Shown: positions 9,301 to 16,390 of the stretch, piece after piece
Layout of the letters: the number at the start of each line of letters is the position of its first letter
Numbering within the stretch: the stretch's first letter is position 1
Position numbers and translations under genes: made by a program
The notes under the pieces: model-generated
What the model was told of the DNA's origin: nothing
The model's database searches: none
What the model saw: only the letters and a program-made list of their open reading frames with translations
Assembly (NCBI GenBank): GCA_035607015.1
Contig: DATNDF010000497.1
Location: 1-44,557 of the forward strand
Reading direction: 5' to 3'
Length of the DNA stretch: 44,557 nt
Source of the DNA: Candidatus Angelobacter sp.
Lineage (GTDB): Bacteria; Verrucomicrobiota; Verrucomicrobiia; Limisphaerales; AV2

Positions 9301-10021
9301 TGCCGTCGGGTGAGAACGCGATGGCATTGACGTTGCCGCGGTGCCCTTCGAGCGCCTGCACGACGGCGTGCGTCTCGGCGGAGCGCAGTTCGACCTCGCC
9401 GTAACGCGCGGCGGCGACCAGTTTGCGGGCGGGCGAATAGGCGATGGCGTTGACCGGATTGCGCGGCGGAACTTTGGGTTCGATTCTCGGCACGACCAGT
9501 TCCTTCGGTTTGAATTCGGCCGGCGGTTTGGCGCCGGCGTCAATCCACGCGCGGATGAGCGCGATCTCCTCGGGCTTGAGTTTCTCGCGTTTTTTCCCCG
9601 GCGGCATGATCAGTTTCTTGCCGTCCTTTTCGACGCGGCCCTCGATCATGCGCACGAGCAGGCTTTCGTCGCTTTTTCCCGGCACAATCACCGCGCCGCC
9701 CTCGCCTCCCTTCATCAGCAGTTCGTGCGTCTCCATGATCAGCTTCGCCTCCGGCTCGGTCGAGCCGTGGCAATCGAGACAGTGCTGCGTGAAGATGGCT
9801 TCGACCGCGGAATAATCCACAGGCTCCGCGACAAGCAACCTTGCGGTAATCGAGGTGAAGCAAACGCAGGCACCCGCCAGAAGCGACAGAACCCTCGCCG
9901 GGCTCGCGTGTTGAAGCGGGCTGAATCCCGCGCTCTGCGGCGCGGCGCTTACGCCGCTCGGCGCGCGGCGGTGATGCGCAAGCGACGGGCGTGGTCCGCA
10001 ACATTCCACGGGTGGCATCAT
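6314..10021 (-). CDS. Exported c-type cytochrome / WD40 / PPC-domain protein
   Basis: A 1235-residue protein. A hydrophobic segment (residues 43-60) precedes a planctomycete-type cytochrome domain with heme motif Cys81-x2-Cys84-His85 (HCLDCHG) and downstream MPPGKKREKL...IRAWIDAGA. About seven WD40 repeats follow (GHRGNVNAIAFSPDGR, GHRDAVYSVAVSPDGR, GHNGAVFGLAFRPDGK and others, each ending in a W-D-like pair), enough for one beta-propeller. The C-terminal half has two or more bacterial pre-peptidase (PPC)-like beta domains (GDSDEIGFAAKAGQ, GSDTDLFRFEAKAGQ, TDGVYLIRVRDSRGYSGD). The ATG at 10021 overlaps the stop of the PIG-L gene as ATGA. The frame stays open to 10357 but that extension lies inside the PIG-L gene. 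It is the last gene of the operon. Likely periplasmic or surface located. The heme suggests electron transfer, partner unknown. Confidence 0.88.
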   Translation of the reverse strand: MMPPVECCGPRPSLAHHRRAPSGVSAAPQSAGFSPLQHASPARVLSLLAGACVCFTSITARLLVAEPVDYSAVEAIFTQHCLDCHGSTEPEAKLIMETHELLMKGGEGGAVIVPGKSDESLLVRMIEGRVEKDGKKLIMPPGKKREKLKPEEIALIRAWIDAGAKPPAEFKPKELVVPRIEPKVPPRNPVNAIAYSPARKLVAAARYGEVELRSAETHAVVQALEGHRGNVNAIAFSPDGRFLFAGGGEAGWLGEVRQWDLADDHLFYVFEGHRDAVYSVAVSPDGRTLATGGYDQKIKLWNVATGEEIKTLSGHNGAVFGLAFRPDGKILASASADRTIKLWDVTSGERRDTLSQPVKEQYTVAFSPDGKRLVAGGVDNRIRVWQISETAAETTNPILESRFAHEGTILNLAFSSDGKSLASSADDRTVKIWDAAEWKEKLSLEKQPDWASAVVFVLDNQAVAVGRMDGSLQFYDAANGKVVSAPKPELTRAEPRGIQRGKEVKVRLVGKNLAGVTGVKSHEPKLKAELAGDAGANDAAWIKVAAAGDLARGAYELSVVSGSDESGRIKLYVDDLPQIELTGTNQAESLPSTFWGAHEKPGDSDEIGFAAKAGQTIVFDVAAKSIGSKADTILTLLDASGKVLASNGGFDGSADPLLAYAFESDGEYRVQVSEQMPAGSPEHFYRLSIGGFAYVTGCYPLSIPANAESDLELVGYNLSAERTVRIKAGVPGEMDVPVDLEKFRSRRVFKLIVGDGTELTEVEPNDSPEQATKITAPGAVNGRIWTPKGGSDTDLFRFEAKAGQQWIIETQAAQRGSPVDTKIEVLHADGRPVERMVLQAMRDTAINFRGVDSNNSGMRLDNWEEMELNQFVYLKGDVIRVFRMPQGPDSDMLFYASNGKRRAYFDTTATAHALDEQGYIVEARPPGTKLPASGLPVFHVNYANDDDGERKLGADSRLFFAAPTDGVYLIRVRDSRGYSGDRYVYRLIIREPKPDFKLTLNGANPTVSAGSGREFSVTAERVDGFDGDIRLEITNLPAGFSVSTPLLIQAGHNEAKGTLNAAANATKPDGTNAAASRVIATATISGRIVTREVNNLGRITLGEKPKLYVSFEPDSRIQATTPEPDPPSATPMEITIAPGESARARLKIRRNGYDDLVTFTVEDLPHGVIVDNIGLNGVLIPKGESEREIVLTAAKWVPEQDRLCYAIENQAGRQTSPPVLLRVRQQPAKLAGNGK

Positions 10022-10806
10022 ACTCCGGGCAACCGGGTGCTCTTGTTGTCGCGGTTCAAATGAGAGAACGCCTCGGCGGCGGCGACGCCGGCTTCGCGCC
10101 CGCGCCATTGGGCGATGAATTCGTGGTGCTGTTTCCAGATGCCCTGGCCGTCCTGGCTCGCGTGCGCGAACAGCGCGGACTTTTTCTTTTCGAGCACTGG
10201 CGTGATGTCCACGTAGGTGTTGGGCGCGAAGCCCTGGGTCTGGCTGCCGCTGTTCACCTCGAAGAAATAAAGATGCGGTTTTCGAGGCAGCGCCATGCAC
10301 GCGCGGATCGCGCACATGCTGGCAACCTGATGGTCCATGTGCGTGTCCACCGGCCAATGCGTGAAAACCAGGTCCGGCGCTTCAGCAGCGAGAAGCTTTT
10401 GAAGTTCGTCCACGCGCGTTCGCGTGAAGTCCGCCGTGCCATCAATCTGGCCGGCAAAAACCGCTTTGGCGCCGATGATTTTGCAGGCCGCTTCGCATTC
10501 GGCTGTCCGGATTTTTGCGGCTTCGTCCAGCGACTTGCCCTGAATCCCGCGCTCGCCGCGCGTGAGGTAAATGACGGAGACGGCGTGGCCCTGTTCCGAG
10601 TAACGCGCCAACGTCCCGGCGCAACCCGATTCGGGATCGTCCGGATGCCCGCCGACACAAACGACCTTGAGCTTGCGCGCCACGCCTGAATCAAATTCGG
10701 CTGCGCCGAGTGGAAGCGCGGCGGCCAGCAATGTCGGCGTGGCGAGAACCACTGACTGTTTTACAAAATCGCGCCGAGGGAAAACTGGAATGTTCATCGA
10801 GGCCAT
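10018..10806 (-). CDS. Tat-exported PIG-L (LmbE-like) deacetylase
   Basis: A 262-residue PIG-L family zinc deacetylase. The N-terminus has a twin-arginine signal (PRRDFVKQS followed by a hydrophobic stretch to about residue 36). The metal motif is GGHPDDPESG, with His54 and Asp57. Most relatives read HPDDE, so a proline is inserted before the glutamate here. The third zinc ligand is probably in DTHMDHQVA. Family members remove N-acetyl groups from GlcNAc-like substrates. ATGs exist at 10806 and 10797; the second gives the tighter Tat signal. The stop overlaps the next gene by ATGA, and the upstream gene ends 27 bases before it, so it sits inside the operon. Substrate unknown. A role in deacetylating imported or surface sugars is inference. 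Confidence 0.88.
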   Translation of the reverse strand: MASMNIPVFPRRDFVKQSVVLATPTLLAAALPLGAAEFDSGVARKLKVVCVGGHPDDPESGCAGTLARYSEQGHAVSVIYLTRGERGIQGKSLDEAAKIRTAECEAACKIIGAKAVFAGQIDGTADFTRTRVDELQKLLAAEAPDLVFTHWPVDTHMDHQVASMCAIRACMALPRKPHLYFFEVNSGSQTQGFAPNTYVDITPVLEKKKSALFAHASQDGQGIWKQHHEFIAQWRGREAGVAAAEAFSHLNRDNKSTRLPGV

Positions 10807-10833
10807 TCAGGAAAATGCGCCAATTGATACAAA

Positions 10834-11289
10834 TCAAGTTACAGGTTCATAGCGGATAACTTTTCCCAGCCATTCCGGCATCCCGGTCGTCCTAGGGAGT
10901 TTTACAACCCCGTAGCTGGTTTTAAGCGGCTTCACGGGGTCAAAGAAATGTAGAAAAAAGACCATGCGCAAAAAATTTCCTGCAGGACGGACGTACTCCG
11001 AAATAATTGAAGTGCCATCGGCTGACAGATACCTTTCTTCATAGGCGGCTTGATCGGAATCGGGTTGTTCGAAGTCGCCGACGGAGTAGTTCTCATCCGC
11101 ATTTTCGATTGTCAGCTCAATGAGCACAGCCGAGGACAACTCTTTGAACACTACTGGCTCCGCTCTGCGTCGAGCTTGAGCACTGTATGAATCAATCGGA
11201 TACTTCAAGTCTAAAGCTTCTTTCACCAGCGCGGGATCGACGTTCAGCTTATAAATCCCGACCACATGAACTTTGGGCTGTGAGTTCAT
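10834..11289 (-). CDS. Small protein of unknown function
   Basis: A 151-residue soluble-looking protein I do not recognise. It begins MNSQPKVHVVGIYKLNVDPALVKEALDLK, a beta-alpha start. It has mixed strands, several acidic stretches and a terminal MPEWLGKVIRYEP segment. It has no signal peptide, membrane helix or catalytic motif. I chose the ATG at 11289 because it lies 10 bases after the upstream stop with a GAAG purine stretch before it. The longer reading from 11385 would overlap the DUF1549/DUF1553 gene. Codon use looks less GC-rich than its neighbours, and this class of operon usually lacks such a gene, so it may be an insertion into the DUF1501 operon. Function unknown. Confidence 0.65.
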   Translation of the reverse strand: MNSQPKVHVVGIYKLNVDPALVKEALDLKYPIDSYSAQARRRAEPVVFKELSSAVLIELTIENADENYSVGDFEQPDSDQAAYEERYLSADGTSIISEYVRPAGNFLRMVFFLHFFDPVKPLKTSYGVVKLPRTTGMPEWLGKVIRYEPVT

Positions 11290-11299
11290 CTTCAAATCT

Positions 11300-13522
11300 T
11301 CAATGATTAAACAAAAACTCTTTGCTGCTGAGCAGCGCCCAATACATGTCCTCGACCAGCGGACGTTGTTCGGAATTCTTCGCATCCGCGAGGGTCTTCA
11401 GTATTGCCGCCTTCTCCTCTTTCGTCGGGTAACGCGACAGGACGCCGAGGTAGGCTTCTTCGATCAGTTTCTCCGATGACGATTTTTCGCCCAGTTCTTT
11501 CGCGATCGCGTTGTCCTTCGCCATCAGTTTCTCGTTGATTGAGTCGCCGTTGGCGATGTGCAGCACCTGCGCGACGTTCGGTTCGGCGGTGCGTTCGCAG
11601 GCGCACGTCTTCTCGCGATCAGGACGGCCGAACGTCTTCAGGAAGTAGGAAGCGATCTTCGTGTCCGGAAGCTGGATGGCGCGCAAGCCGACCGGATACT
11701 TCTCGCCGAGGCCGCGGTTCTCGTTGCGCAGGTCGGTGCGAAACTCGGTCGGCACGCCGGTCACCTGCGAATAGGCGTCGAGCAACACCTCGGCCATGAG
11801 GCGGCGCGGGTAATAGCGCGAGTAGAAGCGGGTGTCGGCCTTGTTCTCGGGCAACGATTCGCTGCTGCGTTGATACGTTTCCGATTGAAGGATCGCGCGC
11901 ATCAGCGCCTTGAGGTCGAACTTCCCGTCGGCGAGATAATTCGCGGCGGCAGTCAGTAGTTTTTCATTGCTGGCCGGGTTGGTCACGCGCAGGTCGTCCA
12001 CGGGATCAATCACACCGACGCCGAAAAAGTTCGCCCAGATCCGGTTCGCGATCGAGCGGGCGAAGTAAGGATTGTCCCGCGAAGTGAGCCAGTCGGCGAG
12101 CGCTTCACGGCGGTCGCGCGGATCGTCGAGTGGCAGCGGCTTGCCGTCGAGCGGCGTGGGCGGCTGCGCCTTGCCGGTGAGGGGTTGCACGATGTCGCCG
12201 TGGTCCGCGACGAAGATGATTTCGTCGTCGTCCTTGCCGGTCTTGGCGCGGACGCGGGCGAACAGGTTGGCGAAGCGGTAATATTGTTCGTTGGTCCACT
12301 TCTCCATCGGATGATTGTGGCACTTCGCGCAGGCGACGGACATGCCGAGGAACGCCTGAGTGGTCGTCTCAGCCATGGAGCGCGGGTCCTCGTGAAGCAC
12401 GAAGAAATTGCCGGCGCCGTTTTCGAGCGTGCTGCCCTGGGCGGTGACGATCCTGCGGACAAACACGTCCCACGGCGTGTTGGCGGCGACGTTGTTTCGG
12501 ATGAACCGGTAGTAACTCCACATCGCCGCCGGCTTCAGGCGTTTGCTGGAGACCAGCAGCAGATCGGACCATTTGTAGGTCCAGTAATCGACGAACTCGG
12601 GCCGCTGAAGCAACGAGTCGATGAGCCGGTCGCGTTTGTCTTTCGATTTCCCGTCGAGAAACGCGCGGACTTCCTCCGCAGTCGGCAGCGTTCCAATCGT
12701 GTCGAGGAACGCGCGGCGGATGAACTCCGCGTCGTTGCAACGGGGCGACGGCGGCAGGTTCAATTCGCGCAACTTCTCCAGCGCGAGATCATCAATGAAG
12801 TTGCGCTTCGGCGCTTTGGTGAAGATGGACGGTGAAACTTTGTTCGTGAACGACACGGTGACGGTGGCGACGGCGATGCGGCTGAGATACCACGCGGTGA
12901 TGGCGCCTTCGCCGTTGCCGACGACGGTGACCTTGCCGTCTTCGCCGACGTTGGAGACCGTTTCGTTCGCCGAGGTGTATTTGGCCCAGCGCGTCACGTC
13001 TTCCGAATGGCCATCGCTGAAATAGGCCAGCACGGTCAGTTGTTGCGTCGCGCCGTTTTTCAGGGTCGTGTGGTCCGGCCGGACTTCGATGCGCTGGATG
13101 CGCGGGTCGTCAGGTTTGGGGCCGGGGGCGCCGGCGGCGATCCATTGAGAAAGGATTTTGTATTCGAGCGAGTTCACCTCGAAGCGTTGTCCGCCTTTGT
13201 GCGGCACAGTTCGGGTGGGTTTGATCAACATCAGACTGCGGCCGGGATCGGACGGGACAATGCGGCGTCCGCGCGCGTTGCGGGTAAGCGCGAGGTAATC
13301 GCCTTCGTCATCGAAGCCGCGCAGGGACAGTTTGAAGCCGTTCTGTCCGGCGGCCGCGCCGTGGCAGGCGCCGGAACTGCAGCCGAATTTGGCGAGCACG
13401 GGCTGGACATGGTTGCGGAAGGTGATGTTGGTGAGCGCGACCGAGTCGGCGTCGGCTGCCTTTGCGGAAAGAGCCAGGAGAAGGCCGCCCGCGAAACACG
13501 CGAAGTAACGCGAAAGACTCAT
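11300..13522 (-). CDS. Cytochrome / Ig-like / DUF1549-DUF1553 protein
   Basis: A 740-residue exported protein. Signal peptide: MSLSRYFACFAGGLLLALSAKA. A cytochrome-like segment carries Cys48-x4-Cys53-His54 (GCSSGACHG), spaced wider than a normal CxxCH. A bacterial Ig-like (BIG2) domain follows (RIEVRPDHTTLKNGATQQL...VVGNGEGAITAWY). Then come DUF1549 (NFIDDLALEKLRELNLPPSP, FIRRAFLDTIGTLPTAEE) with a second heme-like CAKCHNHP, and DUF1553 (REALADWLTSRDNPYFARSI, NRIWANFFG, ILQSETYQRSS). In Planctomycetes and Verrucomicrobia this protein pairs with DUF1501, as here. I chose the ATG at 13522 for its signal peptide. A TTG at 13606 overlaps the upstream stop (TTGA) and would add 28 residues. The biochemical function of the family is not settled. 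Confidence 0.9.
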   Translation of the reverse strand: MSLSRYFACFAGGLLLALSAKAADADSVALTNITFRNHVQPVLAKFGCSSGACHGAAAGQNGFKLSLRGFDDEGDYLALTRNARGRRIVPSDPGRSLMLIKPTRTVPHKGGQRFEVNSLEYKILSQWIAAGAPGPKPDDPRIQRIEVRPDHTTLKNGATQQLTVLAYFSDGHSEDVTRWAKYTSANETVSNVGEDGKVTVVGNGEGAITAWYLSRIAVATVTVSFTNKVSPSIFTKAPKRNFIDDLALEKLRELNLPPSPRCNDAEFIRRAFLDTIGTLPTAEEVRAFLDGKSKDKRDRLIDSLLQRPEFVDYWTYKWSDLLLVSSKRLKPAAMWSYYRFIRNNVAANTPWDVFVRRIVTAQGSTLENGAGNFFVLHEDPRSMAETTTQAFLGMSVACAKCHNHPMEKWTNEQYYRFANLFARVRAKTGKDDDEIIFVADHGDIVQPLTGKAQPPTPLDGKPLPLDDPRDRREALADWLTSRDNPYFARSIANRIWANFFGVGVIDPVDDLRVTNPASNEKLLTAAANYLADGKFDLKALMRAILQSETYQRSSESLPENKADTRFYSRYYPRRLMAEVLLDAYSQVTGVPTEFRTDLRNENRGLGEKYPVGLRAIQLPDTKIASYFLKTFGRPDREKTCACERTAEPNVAQVLHIANGDSINEKLMAKDNAIAKELGEKSSSEKLIEEAYLGVLSRYPTKEEKAAILKTLADAKNSEQRPLVEDMYWALLSSKEFLFNH

Positions 13523-13602
13523 AAGGCAACGGGCGGCGAGGGGCCGTCGTCTGCTGCGCCCGAGGCGCAAGCGCTGCCGGTTTTCAACTTCATGATTCCA
13601 GC

Positions 13603-14979
13603 TCAAAACAACTCCCGGATCGGCTGAGTGCCGTAGTTGACGAGCGGGAACGGCCGTCCGCTGGGACCAGGCAGTTCGGTAATCAGGTCGAGGCCAAGGC
13701 TCTGAAAGATCGTGGCCACGATTTCCGATGGGTTAACCGGGCGTTCGGCCGGATACGCGCCGATCTCGTCGCTCTTGCCCACGACGCGCCCACCCTTCAC
13801 GCCGCCGCCCGCGAAGTAAACCGTCCAGCATTGCGGCCAGTGATCGCGTCCGCCGGCCGGGTTGACCTTTGGCGTGCGGCCGAATTCGGCGAGGTTGCAC
13901 ACCAGCGTGTTGTCCAGCATGCCGCGCTGGAACAGGTCTTCGAGCAGCCCGCTGTAGCCCTGGTCATACATCGGCGCGACGATGTCCCGCATGCCCTGAA
14001 TGGACGTGAACGGTTTCGAGCCGTGAATGTCCCAGGTGATCTCGTCGAACACGGTGATGAACGTGTTGATGGTGACGAAACGCACGCCGGCTTCGACCAA
14101 TCGCCGCGCGAGCAGGCAACATTGGCCAAAGCGCGTCATGCCGTAGCGTTCGCGAACCTTTTGCGGTTCCTTCGTCAGGTCAAATGCCTCGCGCGCTTTT
14201 TCGCTGGTCATCAGGCGATAGGCGGCGTCGAAACTTGAATCCATCAACTGCGCGCTCGGGCTGGCTTCGAAATCCTTGACCGTCCCATCCACGACGTCGC
14301 GCAACTGTTTCCGTCGCTGGAGCCGCGCCTCGCCGATTTCCTTCGGCGGCAGAAGATCCGGCACTTTGAAATCCGGTTTCGACGGATCGGCGTTCAACAC
14401 GAACGGATCGTAAGCCTTGCCGAGGAACCCGGCATCCTGGCCGTGCGGCATGTTGCCGCCGGTCGGCCCCATGACCTCGGGCAGAATGACGTTGGCCGGA
14501 AGCTCGTTGCGCCGGCCTTTGAGAAACTCGAGCGCGCAACCGGCGTGCGGCGTGTTGACGCCCCCGGTGAACAGACGGCCGGTCTGCATCATCTGGTGAC
14601 CAGTGTCGTGGACCGCAGCCGCGGTATGGTAACAGGTGCGGACGAGAGAGAATTTGTCAGCCAGTTTCGCGTGAAGCGGAAAGATTTCGGAAATCTGGAT
14701 GTCGGGATTGTTGGTCTTGATCGGCTTGAACGGCCCGCGGATTTCGCGCGGCGCATCCGGCTTCAGGTCGAAGGTGTCGAGCTGGCTCGGCGCGCCGAGG
14801 TTGAAGATCATGATCACGGACTTTTCGTCGTTGCCGCTCTTGACGGCGCCGATTGCCTTCAGAGCCGCCCAGTTCGACAACGTGAACCCGATGGCTCCGA
14901 GCGCGCCGACCTGGAGGAAGTCGCGGCGCGTGATGCCGTCGCAGGTGGTGATGGAGCCTTTACCCGTAACTTTCAGCAT
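13603..14979 (-). CDS. DUF1501 protein, Tat-exported
   Basis: A 458-residue DUF1501 family protein, a sulfatase/alkaline phosphatase-like fold. A twin-arginine signal (TRRDFLQVGALGAIG) is near residue 18. Typical blocks are SVIMIFNLGAPSQLDTFDLKPDAP, HDTGHQMMQTGRLFTGG and, near the end, NLAEFGRTPKVNPAGGRDHWP, which holds the likely metal-binding Asp and His. It is the first gene of the minus-strand operon and is almost always next to a DUF1549/DUF1553 gene in Planctomycetes and Verrucomicrobia. The stop is at 13603. Family function is not established; hydrolysis of a sulfate or phosphate ester is inference from the fold. The Tat signal suggests it folds with metal in the cytoplasm before export. 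Confidence 0.92.
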   Translation of the reverse strand: MLKVTGKGSITTCDGITRRDFLQVGALGAIGFTLSNWAALKAIGAVKSGNDEKSVIMIFNLGAPSQLDTFDLKPDAPREIRGPFKPIKTNNPDIQISEIFPLHAKLADKFSLVRTCYHTAAAVHDTGHQMMQTGRLFTGGVNTPHAGCALEFLKGRRNELPANVILPEVMGPTGGNMPHGQDAGFLGKAYDPFVLNADPSKPDFKVPDLLPPKEIGEARLQRRKQLRDVVDGTVKDFEASPSAQLMDSSFDAAYRLMTSEKAREAFDLTKEPQKVRERYGMTRFGQCCLLARRLVEAGVRFVTINTFITVFDEITWDIHGSKPFTSIQGMRDIVAPMYDQGYSGLLEDLFQRGMLDNTLVCNLAEFGRTPKVNPAGGRDHWPQCWTVYFAGGGVKGGRVVGKSDEIGAYPAERPVNPSEIVATIFQSLGLDLITELPGPSGRPFPLVNYGTQPIRELF

Positions 14980-15278
14980 AAGGTGACACTGGGCAGTTGA
15001 TTGAAGAACCTAGTCTTCAGATGCTCCACGGACAATAGAGAAAATTGCCAAAGAATATGTAGAATTTTGCAGAAATGATCTGGACTGGGCGTAGGATTGG
15101 ATCAGCCGTTCGGCGACTTGAAAATGCCCGAGCGAATCCCGTCCCGCACTCAGACGAGTTGAATTGAGGCAACCTGGCGTCAGTGAATAAAATGTTGATG
15201 AAGCCCGTGGGTTGCGTATTCTCGTCGCACAAAGCCGTGCAGCGAGCATCTGGTGGAGCTCAGGCGCCCGTGACGAAA
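14980..15278. other. Divergent intergenic region
   Basis: A 299-base gap between the start of the minus-strand DUF1501 operon and the start of the plus-strand polysaccharide locus. It must hold promoters for both. I see no convincing -35/-10 or -24/-12 pair. TTTTGCAGAA at about 15066 weakly resembles part of the shared box found at 16209. A 6-base inverted repeat (TGAAGA/TCTTCA) lies at 15002-15019. Confidence 0.4.
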
Positions 15279-15944
15279 ATGAAAACCCAGGCAATGAACA
15301 AAACGTTTGTGGAGGACCGTTTGGAAAGAAGTGCGTGGCCCGATTGGCTAAGGCGGCTGACCAAGTTTCCCGTTCTTTTCTGTGCCCTTGCCCTTCCCTT
15401 ATTCGGCTGCAAGACCGAGACCCCGCTCACGGGAAAGGAAATGACGCCTTACGGGACGGTCAAGCTCAGGGAAGGCGACACTGTCGTTATTTCTTTCCCT
15501 GGCTCGCCGACTCTTAACGCGACCCAGCAAATTCGTCCCGACGGCAAGATCGCCTTGCAGTTGGTAGGGGAGGTCACGGCAGCGGGAAAAACCCCCGCGG
15601 AGTTAGAGAAGGAGCTGCTCAGTGTGTACGATGCACAACTCGTACTGAAACAGGTTTCAGTTGCTTTGCAGTCGGCGGCATACCCGGTTTTTGTAACTGG
15701 TTCAGTGGTTCACCCCGGCCGGATCATGCCGGACAGACCGATCTCGGATCTTGAGGCGATCATGGAAGCTGGAGGGTTCGATCCCGCAAAGGCGAACATG
15801 ACGAGTGTGGTCATCCTTCGGCGCGAAGAAGGCCAACTAAAGCACTACGTCAGAAATCTAAAAAGAGTGCTGGAGGGAAAGAGCGGGAAGCTATTTTACC
15901 TCAGACCATCTGACATTATTTACGTGCCGGAAAGGGCGTTTTAG
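15279..15944 (+). CDS. Wza-like polysaccharide export lipoprotein
   Basis: A 221-residue polysaccharide biosynthesis/export protein. A lipoprotein signal ends at Cys44 (LFGC), so the mature protein is probably anchored in the outer membrane. The polysaccharide-export domain follows (KLREGDTVVISFPGSPTLN, IRPDGKIALQLVGEVTAAGKT, ELEKELLSVYDAQLV), then one SLBB-like beta-grasp domain (VFVTGSVVHPGRIMPDRPISDLEAIMEAGGF) and a terminal IIYVPERAF. At 221 residues it is shorter than E. coli Wza (about 380) and lacks the C-terminal amphipathic helix that forms the outer-membrane pore, so a separate porin may be needed. Starts are possible at 15279 or 15294; the n-region is long in either case. It is the first gene of the locus. 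Confidence 0.88.
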   Translation: MKTQAMNKTFVEDRLERSAWPDWLRRLTKFPVLFCALALPLFGCKTETPLTGKEMTPYGTVKLREGDTVVISFPGSPTLNATQQIRPDGKIALQLVGEVTAAGKTPAELEKELLSVYDAQLVLKQVSVALQSAAYPVFVTGSVVHPGRIMPDRPISDLEAIMEAGGFDPAKANMTSVVILRREEGQLKHYVRNLKRVLEGKSGKLFYLRPSDIIYVPERAF

Positions 15945-16208
15945 GGCTTAGAGCATTCGAGCGTTGCTCGATTGGACAAGGCTGGCTGAGCAAAACCCGG
16001 CAATTCAAATCGGGTCGATCTGCACGGAAAGCTAGTTGGGGTGTCGTACCACCGTTAGCCGGTCCTATAACTCAAGCACACATTCCCTACCTTTGTAGCT
16101 TCTGCGAGTCTTCAGGAATGGTTCGATTTTGGCCGAATCAAACGTTACAACTCGAAGCAAACACGAAAGTTACGACGACCTTCAGTCAAGGAGAATGGGC
16201 TCCGCGAC
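15945..16208. other. Gap with small hairpin after the export gene
   Basis: First part of a 446-base stretch without a protein gene. TCGAGC (15957-15962) and GCTCGA (15966-15971) form a 6-base hairpin with a 3-base loop just after the export gene, without a T tract, so termination there is doubtful. The rest shows no ORF with coding character. The second part of the gap holds the shared leader element described separately. Confidence 0.4.
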
Positions 16209-16343
16209 TTTGAAGTGCAGGTGCATTGCAGAATCAATTCAAACCATGCTGCTCCGGCCAATCGCGTGAGTTGGTACGAGCGTTTATGATTGATTACAAG
16301 AGAGTTAGAAAATCAGGAGAGCAGTGGTACAAAAGGAGCTAAA
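16209..16343 (+). promoter_or_regulatory. Shared leader element, copy A
   Basis: Starts with TTTGAAGTGCA (16209-16219) and continues to ATTGCAGAATCAATTC (16225-16240), a near-palindromic TGCA...TGCA box. It ends with GGTAC (16326-16330) and AAGGAGCTAAA (16333-16343). The same two blocks occur at 40775-40907 with almost the same spacing (117 here, 115 there, measured between block starts). About 60 bases into both copies is a second AATCAAT-type site (here ATTGATT near 16290). The element may be an operator plus promoter and start of the mRNA leader of the synthesis genes. The end block includes the AAGGAG ribosome binding site of the short leader ORF. Confidence 0.6.
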
Positions 16344-16384
16344 TGGGGCGACGTGGCGTCGCATTACACCGACTTCGAGCATAA
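16343..16384 (+). CDS. Putative 13-codon leader peptide
   Basis: A short ORF (MGRRGVALHRLRA) with AAGGAG at 16333-16338, four bases before its ATG, the best ribosome binding site in this gap. It ends in tandem TAATAA (16382-16387), in the same frame as the sugar transferase, whose GTG follows at 16391. A GCGACG/CGTCGC hairpin (16348-16362) lies inside it. Likely role, by inference: ribosomes load here and reinitiate at the GTG, which has no site of its own. It is arginine-rich (4 of 13 residues), as some attenuator peptides are. No homology evidence is available. Confidence 0.45.
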   Translation: MGRRGVALHRLRA

Positions 16385-16390
16385 TAACTT

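Noticed and set aside
10022-10357. Extension of the cytochrome-WD40 reading frame to 10357
   Set aside because: It lies inside the PIG-L gene on the same strand, and the ATG at 10021 gives a normal ATGA overlap.
16321-16365. JUMPstart/ops antitermination element
   Set aside because: CAGTGGTA and GGGGCG recall it, but the ops core GGCGGTAG is absent and copy B lacks the second part. Kept only as a hypothesis in the leader finding.
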